This document shows, piece after piece, positions 1 to 5,393 of a stretch of DNA of 8,990 nt (position 1 is its first letter; every line of letters starts with the position of its first letter). The stretch covers positions 1 through 8,990 of the forward strand of contig JBBCJI010000009.1 in assembly GCA_037190845.1 (NCBI GenBank), in the 5' to 3' direction. A program made the position numbers and the translations under genes. The notes beneath the pieces were generated by a model. The model was not told where the DNA came from, ran no database searches, and was given only the letters and a program-made list of their open reading frames with translations. This stretch comes from JBEBVQ01 sp037190845. Lineage in GTDB: Bacteria; Bacteroidota; Bacteroidia; Chitinophagales; Chitinophagaceae.

Positions 1-2151
1 CATCATCCATCCCTGCATCCGACGCCGGACGGGGGCTATATATTAGGGGGGCTGTCCGAGTCCCCGGCAGCCGGGGACAAGAGCCAGGGGTCACAAGGAG
101 GTTATGATTACTGGGTCGTAAAGATAGATTGGAGTGGGGCCAAACAATGGGATGCCCGCTTCGGGGGGAGCAACGACGACCAACTTCTTTCCCTGCATCC
201 GACGCCGGACGGGGGGTATATTTTAGGGGGGATGTCCCAGTCCCCGGCAAACGGGGATAAGAGCCAGGGATCACAAGGAGACGGTGATTACTGGGCCGTA
301 AAGATAGATGGAAGTGGGGCCAAACAATGGGATGCCCGCTTCGGGGGGAGTGGCGGCGACCAACTTCAATCCGTGCATCCGACGCCGGACGGGGGATATA
401 TTTTAGGGGGGATGTCCGCTTCCCCGGCAGACGGGGACAAGAGCCAGGGGTCACAAGGAAACTATGATTACTGGGTCGTAAAGCTGGAGGGTACGCTCTC
501 TGGCTGGACCGGGGCCGTCTCCACCTCGTGGGCAGACCCTGCCAACTGGAGCAATAACGCGGTACCCACCGCTTCGGATGATGTAATTATTCGTGATGTG
601 AGTAGCGCCAGTGGTAATTTCCCGGTGCTGGCTGCCGATGGCGAGGCGGGCAGCGTCACCATCGATGCCAATGCCACGCTTACCATAAACAGCGGTGAGT
701 CGCTGACGGTCCATGATGCGCTGACCAACAACGGCACGGTGACGGTAGCGAGCGGCGCCAGCCTGGTACAGGCTACCGGCAGCACGCTGGCCGGCACGGG
801 CGCCTATAACGTAGCACGGGCGATCCCAGGCGGCACCTCGTTTGTGAGCTCACCGGTAAATAATATTTCGGTATCTGGCTTCGGCGTCACGCCCACAGGC
901 CCCGATGGGGGCCAGGTGGTGCCGAACCAGCAAAACCCCTGCAATCCCAATTCCGTAGATGCATCCTCACCTTACGGCAACATCCTGGAGCTGCGGGAGA
1001 ACCCTGCCTCTGTGCTTAACGGCTGTGCGCAATCGCTCTGGCATGTAAAGTCTGCGGGCAACCTGGAGAACGGGCGCGGCTACTCACTCGGCGTCCCTGC
1101 GGGCACGCTGGTGTTCAGCGGAACAGTCAACAACGGAGATGTCAGCTATACAGGGCTGACGCGCCAGTCCGGTACGCTTTCGGATGGTCAGGGCTCTACA
1201 GTCAGTCGCGGCTGGCACCTGGTGGGCAATCCCTATCCAAGCCCGGTGACGCTGGAGGGCAGCGACCTGACGGCGATGGGCTTTGATGGCCAGACCCATC
1301 GGTATAACAATGGTTCCTGGGTGGTGAGCGATCCGCTGAGCCCGGTTACGATAGCCGTTGGTCAGAGCTTCCAGGTACGTAAGACCTCGGAAGGGGGTAC
1401 GGCAGACTTTGTGTTTACCAATGCGATGCGCACTGCCGGTGATCCTGCCTTCTACAAGCCCACGGCAAGCCGTGAGCGCTACCTGAACATCCGGCTGCGG
1501 CAGGGTGGCGACACCGATCAGGCTATGGTGTACTTCATGGCCGATGCCACGGATGGTTTTGATGCGCCTTACGATGCGAACCGGCTGGCTGACGGTGGTG
1601 ATTTGCCGATGGTCTATACGCTGTCTGGTGATGAGCGGCTCAGCTATAACGGGCTGCCCCTGCTAAGTCCGGGTGAGACGAAGAGCGTACCGCTGAGTGT
1701 ACGTACCAAAGCGGGCAGTACCGGCACGCTCATCTTCCATGATATACCAACGCTCCAGGCGCGGGTGACGCTTGAGGACCTGAAGCTGAACAAGACCTAT
1801 CCATTGAGCGAGGGGTATGCGTACGTGTTCACCACGGATGCGGGCGACAGCCGTGACCGTTATGTGCTTCATTTCCAAGGTGACTTTCCGTCCGGGGTCT
1901 CTTCGTTCTCCGGGGATGGTGATATAAGAATGTTCCCGAACCCTGCGGGGGGCAGTGTAACGCTGCTGCTGGGTGATGGCCACGGCTACCGGGATGCCAC
2001 GGTGACGGATCTGTCGGGCCGTGCGGTCAGGTCTCATACCCTGAGTGGCAGTGATCTGCAGACGCTGGATATTGCCGGTCTGCCCTCTGGTGTTTATTTC
2101 ATCCGGTTGACGGGTATTGAAAACACTACACTGAAGCTCATTAAACAATAA
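1..2151 (+). CDS. T9SS type A sorting domain-containing surface protein with 60-residue repeats (5' end missing)
   Basis: The frame is open from base 1 with no in-frame stop, so the gene begins upstream; 716 codons are visible before TAA at 2149-2151. Residues about 4-161 are tandem 60-residue units with the motif HPTPDGGYILGG, then SP.xGDKSQGSQG, DYWxVKID and AKQWDARFGGS, a propeller-like repeat common in secreted Bacteroidota proteins. From residue 168 (GWTGAVSTSW, then DPANWSN and VPTASDDVII) runs a beta-rich stalk of the type often placed before T9SS tails, followed by a long beta-sandwich-like region. Residues about 640-716 are a classic T9SS type A tail: FPNPAGG at 645, then DLSGRAV, LPSGVYFIRL and a KLIKQ end. 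By family knowledge the protein is exported by Sec, crosses the outer membrane by T9SS, and is released or attached to surface lipopolysaccharide after tail removal. The cargo function is not recognisable. Codon use differs between the repeat block and the rest of the gene. Confidence 0.93.
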   Translation, partial: HHPSLHPTPDGGYILGGLSESPAAGDKSQGSQGGYDYWVVKIDWSGAKQWDARFGGSNDDQLLSLHPTPDGGYILGGMSQSPANGDKSQGSQGDGDYWAVKIDGSGAKQWDARFGGSGGDQLQSVHPTPDGGYILGGMSASPADGDKSQGSQGNYDYWVVKLEGTLSGWTGAVSTSWADPANWSNNAVPTASDDVIIRDVSSASGNFPVLAADGEAGSVTIDANATLTINSGESLTVHDALTNNGTVTVASGASLVQATGSTLAGTGAYNVARAIPGGTSFVSSPVNNISVSGFGVTPTGPDGGQVVPNQQNPCNPNSVDASSPYGNILELRENPASVLNGCAQSLWHVKSAGNLENGRGYSLGVPAGTLVFSGTVNNGDVSYTGLTRQSGTLSDGQGSTVSRGWHLVGNPYPSPVTLEGSDLTAMGFDGQTHRYNNGSWVVSDPLSPVTIAVGQSFQVRKTSEGGTADFVFTNAMRTAGDPAFYKPTASRERYLNIRLRQGGDTDQAMVYFMADATDGFDAPYDANRLADGGDLPMVYTLSGDERLSYNGLPLLSPGETKSVPLSVRTKAGSTGTLIFHDIPTLQARVTLEDLKLNKTYPLSEGYAYVFTTDAGDSRDRYVLHFQGDFPSGVSSFSGDGDIRMFPNPAGGSVTLLLGDGHGYRDATVTDLSGRAVRSHTLSGSDLQTLDIAGLPSGVYFIRLTGIENTTLKLIKQ
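11..483 (+). repeat. Tandem 180-bp coding repeats (2.6 copies visible)
   Basis: Units start at 11, 191 and 371, giving an exact 180-bp period with no indels; the third unit departs from the pattern after about 483. By hand alignment, units 1 and 2 differ at about 21 of 180 positions, and unit 3 differs from unit 2 at about 12 of 110. The stretch encoding AKQWDARFGG is identical in both full units. Each unit also carries a small G+C-rich palindrome (TCCCCGG..CCGGGGA at 61-77, shorter versions at 241-257 and 421-437) and runs of five to six G. More copies probably lie upstream of the window. Confidence 0.95.
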
Positions 2152-2159
2152 AGAACAAT

Positions 2160-2204
2160 GCTCCATGCGCTACAGGTGAAACATCATCCCGTAGCGCACG
2201 GAGC
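2160..2204 (+). terminator. Stem-loop after the T9SS gene, possible terminator
   Basis: Arms 2160-2173 and 2191-2204 can form 14 pairs with a single A-C mismatch around a 17-base loop, starting 8 bases after the TAA stop. Only two T residues follow on the + strand, so it is not a textbook intrinsic terminator. It could be a 3' end stabiliser or an attenuating hairpin ahead of the small gene at 2221. The stem is clear; its role is inferred. Confidence 0.45.
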
Positions 2205-2220
2205 TTAAAACAAACAAGAG

Positions 2221-2433
2221 ATGAACAACACACACATCACAACAATATTGCTGCTGGCGTTGCTGCTGGTATGCTCCCTTTCCGCTACAGCCCAGGTGCC
2301 TCCGCCTCCTCCACCCCAGGAAGTTCCTCTGGATCCTTTATCATGGGCCCTGCTGGGCGCCGGTGGTGCGGCCGCGGTCAAAAAGTACAGGGATATGAAG
2401 AAGAAAAGGAAGAATGATGATACGGGGAAATGA
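2221..2433 (+). CDS. Secreted mini-protein with proline run and exosortase-type (PID-CTERM-like) C-terminal tail
   Basis: This is a 70-residue protein. Residues 1-24 form a signal peptide (hydrophobic core ILLLALLLVCSL, probable cleavage SATA|Q25). Residues 27-32 are six prolines. From residue 36 comes a tripartite tail: the motif PLD (36-38), a short hydrophobic stretch SWALLGAGGAAAV (41-53), then a basic cluster KKYRDMKKKRK (54-64). This matches my recollection of the Bacteroidota PID-CTERM-type sorting tails (P-[IL]-D, glycine/alanine-rich membrane segment, KKYR-like cluster), which are proposed exosortase substrates. The exosortase-family gene starts 176 bases downstream on the same strand, which supports an enzyme-substrate relation. 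Cys18 is in the signal core, but the preceding Val makes a lipobox unlikely. If the tail is cut near the PLD, only about a dozen residues (QVPPPPPPQEVP) would remain outside. The gene itself is well supported; the sorting role is an inference. An alternative is a small single-pass inner-membrane protein. Confidence 0.82.
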   Translation: MNNTHITTILLLALLLVCSLSATAQVPPPPPPQEVPLDPLSWALLGAGGAAAVKKYRDMKKKRKNDDTGK

Positions 2434-2491
2434 GATCATCCCGGCTACTGCTCAATTTTACAATTAATTTTCCGGACGCTGAGGATCTCGT

Positions 2492-2527
2492 TGTTTTCCT
2501 GCCTGACGGTCGTCAGGCAGGAAAACA
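2492..2527 (+). terminator. Perfect 16-bp stem-loop with GGTC loop
   Basis: Arms 2492-2507 and 2512-2527 are perfect reverse complements around a 4-base loop (2508-2511), with a GC-rich core CCTGCCTGAC. It lies 58 bases after the mini-protein stop and 82 bases before the exosortase start. No T tract follows on the + strand, so termination is plausible but unproven. It could also act as a bidirectional terminator, an mRNA stabiliser or a dispersed palindromic repeat. Confidence 0.5.
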
Positions 2528-2536
2528 CATGCTGCT

Positions 2537-2565
2537 TCTGTGTAAAAAATACACTACTCTGTGTA
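2537..2565 (+). promoter_or_regulatory. TCTGTGTA direct repeats with an intervening TACAC, possible operator
   Basis: TCTGTGTA occurs at 2537-2544 and again at 2558-2565, exactly 21 bases apart, about two helical turns. TACAC at 2550-2554 is complementary to both GTGTA elements, so either pair could form a short hairpin. The element ends 44 bases before the exosortase start. This could be a regulator binding site or mutually exclusive RNA hairpins; in AT-rich leader DNA it may also be chance. Confidence 0.2.
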
Positions 2566-2609
2566 TCTGAAAGTCTTTTACCATTACAAGCATACCATAA
2601 AATCATCAA

Positions 2610-3233
2610 ATGGCGCAATACCTGGTTAGGTTGCTTAAACCTTTCGGCCCGGAAGAAAGGAAACTGGCCCTGTTCTTTATCAAGCTGCTGCTGATCTGGC
2701 TGTCCTGGAAAGTCATTATTTTCATACTCGGAGAAGAGAGCGTTCCTTTACACGAAAGGATGTTTCCGGCGTTGAGCGCGCAATGGGAAGCATGGAACCT
2801 GCAAATAGCAAGTTTCATTATAGAGCGAAGCGCAGCGCTGCTGAAACTATTTGGGTACGAAGCATATGCATCACAGCGGATTGCCTGGATTAAGGATACC
2901 AGCGGTGTTATTATGGGCAATTACTGCATCGGTATCCAACTAATGTATTACTATGTGCTGCTGCTGCTGGTTAGCCCTATGCGCATATACAAAAAGACAG
3001 GTGGCATGATAACAGGTATAGTGGTTACCTTTCTTCTGAACATTGCCCGGGTAGCGGGTTTGTGCCTGGTGGCGCTGTACATCCCTCAATATATGTTCAT
3101 CGCCCACGACCATGTTTTCAATATTATTGTTTTTGGCACCCTCATCGGGATCTATTACCTGCTGACCAAAAACGCCGTGCGACCGCGTAAAACGCAACGA
3201 GACCCGGTGGACGATGCTCCTCCCGGTCCGTAG
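2610..3233 (+). CDS. Exosortase/archaeosortase family protein
   Basis: This is a 207-residue polytopic membrane protein. Hydrophobic segments lie at about 19-41, 62-80 (weaker), 98-122, 128-150 and 160-177. The three catalytic motifs of exosortases are present in the right order and spacing: Cys106 in GNYCIGIQLMYYY, Arg137 in FLLNIARVAGL, and a His in IAHDHVFNIIVFG (His156 or His158; I cannot decide which is catalytic). By family knowledge, these enzymes cut C-terminal tails of the PEP-CTERM type in the cytoplasmic membrane and probably transfer the protein to another acceptor. The length is short, as for the compact Bacteroidota exosortases that lack a fused EpsI-like domain. I chose the ATG at 2610, which gives a short basic amphipathic N-terminus before the first membrane segment. 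The C-terminal tail (RPRKTQRDPVDDAPPGP) is charged and probably cytoplasmic. The small protein at 2221 is the likely substrate. I do not assign a numbered subfamily. Confidence 0.88.
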   Translation: MAQYLVRLLKPFGPEERKLALFFIKLLLIWLSWKVIIFILGEESVPLHERMFPALSAQWEAWNLQIASFIIERSAALLKLFGYEAYASQRIAWIKDTSGVIMGNYCIGIQLMYYYVLLLLVSPMRIYKKTGGMITGIVVTFLLNIARVAGLCLVALYIPQYMFIAHDHVFNIIVFGTLIGIYYLLTKNAVRPRKTQRDPVDDAPPGP

Positions 3234-3252
3234 CGGCAATATGTCCGGGCAG

Positions 3253-3287
3253 TTTGCAGCAATACAGCGCAAAATATTGTACCTTCA
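3253..3287 (+). promoter_or_regulatory. Possible Bacteroidota-type promoter for the LysM gene
   Basis: TTTG at 3253-3256 is followed after 23 bases by TACCTTCA at 3280-3287, an imperfect match to the Bacteroidota TTG / TAnnTTTG promoter. A transcript starting a few bases later would have a leader of about 20 bases before the ATG at 3314, which agrees with that start choice. The match is partial, so this is tentative. Confidence 0.3.
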
Positions 3288-3313
3288 CCCGCCGCGAAAT
3301 CTTTTTTAGCTTC

Positions 3314-4189
3314 ATGATTTTCAGAGTGCTGCTTACGATAAACCTGCTTTTTCTGCGCCCGGATATATGGGCACAGCAACAGGACGGGCTTATAGTAGTT
3401 CCCGTTAAAGACGGTCTGGCCATCGTCCATAAAGTATGGGAAGGTGAAACGGTCTTTACGATCGCCGGCCTATATCATGTGCCGCCTGCAATGCTTGCCG
3501 ATGCCAATGGTATCAGCTATCAGGAGAATGCTATTCAGACGAAATCAGAATTGCTGGTGCCGGTAGGGGTATATAACCAGTTGGCGAACAAGCCTGCTGA
3601 TCCGCAGCAGGCAATGCCATTGTATTATCAGGTACGTCCGGAAGATGATTTGTATCGTGTCAGCTGGCGGTCTAATGTATCGCCCAATAAGCTGAAGCAC
3701 TGGAACAAGTTGCAAGATGGTAAGCTTGTAGCCGGAAAATACATGCTGGTTGGCTGGGTGTCTTATGATACGGCTCATATTTCGCTGGCGGCCCGGCAAC
3801 ATACAGATTTGCCCGTGCCGGTTCCCAATGTTACAGATCCGCCGCCGGCTTCTGCAAAAGTTCCGGTTACCACATTGGAAGAATTGTATCAGAAACAGGT
3901 GCAGGACGGACATAATCTTATCACCGAAAAAGGAACCGCTGCGTTTTTCCGTATGCCGGTCAAGTCTTCCGGCGATGTTTATGCATTTCATAGTACGGCG
4001 CCTAAAGGAACGGTGATAAAGATCATGAATCCGGGTACGGGCAGGGTGGCCTATGTGAAGGTGCTTGGGCCATTACCGAATACCAGGCAGTATCACAATG
4101 CGATTATCGGCATATCCGACCGGGCCAAGTCACAATTAGGCGTGCGCGAAAACAAGATGTGGTGTGAATTGTCTTATACGGGATATTAA
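3314..4189 (+). CDS. Secreted LysM (two copies) and RlpA-like double-psi beta-barrel protein
   Basis: This is a 291-residue protein. The frame extends upstream to a TTG at 3254, but the ATG at 3314 gives a proper signal peptide (MIFRVLLTINLLFLRPDIWA, cut before QQQ) and is preferred. LysM domain 1 covers about residues 38-83 (VHKVWEGETVFTIAGLYHV, then ADANGI and LLVPVG). LysM 2 covers about 104-149 (YYQVRPEDDLYRVS, SPNKLKHWN, VAGKYMLVGWV) and is more diverged. A proline-rich linker lies near 166-184. Residues about 205-288 resemble an RlpA-like double-psi beta-barrel: GTVIKIMNPGTGRVAYVKVLG, then AIIGISDRAKSQLGV and a final WCELSY. By family knowledge, LysM binds peptidoglycan glycan strands, and RlpA-like barrels bind or cleave denuded glycans; whether this one is catalytic cannot be told. 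The protein is probably periplasmic. The gene follows the exosortase by 80 bases, on the same strand, with a possible promoter of its own. Confidence 0.87.
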   Translation: MIFRVLLTINLLFLRPDIWAQQQDGLIVVPVKDGLAIVHKVWEGETVFTIAGLYHVPPAMLADANGISYQENAIQTKSELLVPVGVYNQLANKPADPQQAMPLYYQVRPEDDLYRVSWRSNVSPNKLKHWNKLQDGKLVAGKYMLVGWVSYDTAHISLAARQHTDLPVPVPNVTDPPPASAKVPVTTLEELYQKQVQDGHNLITEKGTAAFFRMPVKSSGDVYAFHSTAPKGTVIKIMNPGTGRVAYVKVLGPLPNTRQYHNAIIGISDRAKSQLGVRENKMWCELSYTGY

Positions 4190-4191
4190 CT

Positions 4192-4257
4192 TGAATGATG
4201 AGTTATGAATGATGAATTCCCCCGATCATCATTCATAACTCATCATTCATAACTCAT
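4192..4257. repeat. 24-bp perfect inverted repeat built from 14-bp tandem units
   Basis: Arms 4192-4215 and 4226-4249 are perfect reverse complements around a 10-base loop (attcccccga). The right arm continues as a tandem repeat: the unit ATTCATAACTCATC occurs at 4231-4244 and again, incomplete, at 4245-4257; its reverse complement GATGAGTTATGAAT is at 4197-4210. It begins 2 bases after the LysM gene stop and ends 10 bases before the GTG of the glycosyltransferase. In RNA it would form a long AU-rich hairpin. It may serve as a terminator or processing signal, or be a simple-sequence intergenic repeat. Confidence 0.9.
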
Positions 4258-4267
4258 AACTCTATCG

Positions 4268-5269
4268 GTGAAACTGCTTATTGTCCGGTTTTCGTCAATT
4301 GGTGATATCGTACTCACATCACCTGTAGTCCGTTGTATCAAGGACCAGATACCCGGTGCAGAGATCCATTACCTGACCAAAAGCGCCTTCCGGGAGATTG
4401 TTGCTACTAATCCTTACCTCGATAAGATATTTTATTTGTCGGATGACCTGAACGGTTTACTGACGGATCTGAAGCGCGAACAGTATGATTATATAATTGA
4501 CCTGCACCATAATCTGCGTACGGCACGGGTAAAGCACGCGTTGGGTATTAAAAGTTTCAGCTTTCCCAAGCTGAATATCCGCAAATGGCTTCTGGTACAT
4601 ACGAAAATGAACCTGATGCCGGATACAAGTATTGTAGACCGCTACTTTGAAGCCGTTTTACCTTTGGGTGTGCACAATGATGGGAAAGGTCTTGATTATT
4701 TTATTCCGGACCAGGCAAGCGATGTTTGTAGCGGTCTGCCGGAAAGCCATCGTATGGGTTTCGTTGCCTGTGTCATCGGTGGGTCCTACTATACCAAAAG
4801 ATTGCCTGTTGCAAAATGGACCGAATTATGTGCGATGACCCCACATCCCGTCGTACTGCTTGGCGGACAAGAAGATCAGGCAGCAGGAGGCCAGATTGCG
4901 GCAGCTTATCCCGGCCGGGTATATAATGCCTGCGGCATATACAGCCTGAATGAATCTGCCCGTCTCATACAGGGTGCGCGGGTCGTAGTAAGCAATGATA
5001 CCGGTCTGATGCACATTGCCGCCGCATTTCAGAAGCCGGTCATTTCCCTGTGGGGAAATACGACACCTGCATTCGGAATGTACCCATATTACGGCAATAA
5101 TAATCTCAACGACCGCCCGGCGCCGCAATCGGTGATCATGGAAAATAAAAAATTATCCTGCCATCCGTGCAGCAAACTCGGATATGATGCCTGTCCCAGA
5201 GGGCATTTCAGGTGTATGAACAGTCTCGATATGAACCAGGTAGCGATAGCGATCGGGAAAAACTGGTAG
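4268..5269 (+). CDS. Glycosyltransferase family 9 (ADP-heptose:LPS heptosyltransferase type)
   Basis: This is a 333-residue cytoplasmic or membrane-peripheral enzyme of the GT-B fold. The N-terminus KLLIVRFSSIGDIVLTSPV is the hallmark of the family; Asp13 matches the position of the catalytic base known in WaaC-type heptosyltransferases. The donor-binding C-terminal half carries SNDTGLMHIAAAF (242-254) and LWGNTTP (261-267). The GTG start at 4268 is chosen because the family signature begins exactly there and no upstream ATG fits. By family knowledge, it transfers a heptose or similar sugar from a nucleotide donor to lipid A-core or another surface glycan; the sugar is not determinable here. 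Near the C-terminus four cysteines occur as C298-x2-C301-x7-C309-x6-C316 (CHPC...GYDACPRGHFRC), which I recall as typical of Bacteroidota members and which could bind a metal. The gene lies 78 bases after the LysM gene, separated by the inverted repeat. No waaC or waaF symbol is assigned. Confidence 0.92.
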   Translation: MKLLIVRFSSIGDIVLTSPVVRCIKDQIPGAEIHYLTKSAFREIVATNPYLDKIFYLSDDLNGLLTDLKREQYDYIIDLHHNLRTARVKHALGIKSFSFPKLNIRKWLLVHTKMNLMPDTSIVDRYFEAVLPLGVHNDGKGLDYFIPDQASDVCSGLPESHRMGFVACVIGGSYYTKRLPVAKWTELCAMTPHPVVLLGGQEDQAAGGQIAAAYPGRVYNACGIYSLNESARLIQGARVVVSNDTGLMHIAAAFQKPVISLWGNTTPAFGMYPYYGNNNLNDRPAPQSVIMENKKLSCHPCSKLGYDACPRGHFRCMNSLDMNQVAIAIGKNW

Positions 5270-5364
5270 TGGTGTTTTATTGCAGCACCGGACAGTAAAA
5301 AAGTAATAATAGTCCGCACTAATATATTGCTGCCTGGGGATGGTGTTTTTTGATGCGTGTTTAT

Positions 5365-5372
5365 TACATTTG
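5365..5372 (+). promoter_or_regulatory. Bacteroidota -7 promoter element (TAnnTTTG)
   Basis: TACATTTG is an exact match to the Bacteroidota -7 consensus TAnnTTTG. No convincing -33 TTG lies at the usual distance: the nearest TTTG, at 5349-5352, is only 12 bases upstream. Transcription would start around 5378-5381, which makes the ATG at 5379 nearly leaderless and favours the ATG at 5394, also the better signal peptide start. Confidence 0.5.
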
Positions 5373-5393
5373 TATTACATGAAGTGTAACAAA

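Noticed and set aside
36..415. G-quadruplex signal from repeated runs of five to six G
   Set aside because: Runs come in pairs with loops of about 10 bases, but the pairs are separated by about 40 bases or more, outside usual quadruplex loop lengths; they follow from GGG glycine codons in the repeat.
1663..2166. A 167-codon minus-strand frame opposite the T9SS tail
   Set aside because: It is antisense to a clear type A sorting domain and the translation shows no motif or signal; it is explained as a shadow of a GC-rich coding strand.
2265..2275. Cys18 of the mini-protein as a lipoprotein lipobox
   Set aside because: The residues before it are LLV, and Val directly before Cys does not fit the usual Gly/Ala/Ser; the SATA|Q site nearby is a good signal peptidase I site.
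2491..2694. A 67-codon + strand frame overlapping the exosortase start
   Set aside because: It begins with TTG inside the perfect stem-loop, overlaps the well-supported exosortase gene in another frame, and its product is a cysteine-rich jumble without signal or domain.
3254..3313. Upstream extension of the LysM protein from a TTG codon
   Set aside because: The added 20 residues precede an otherwise perfect signal peptide and would overlap the possible promoter element; the ATG at 3314 is the better start.
5289..5316. CGGAC / GTCCG stem after the glycosyltransferase as a terminator
   Set aside because: It has only five base pairs with an 18-base loop and no T tract after it, so it is too weak to call.
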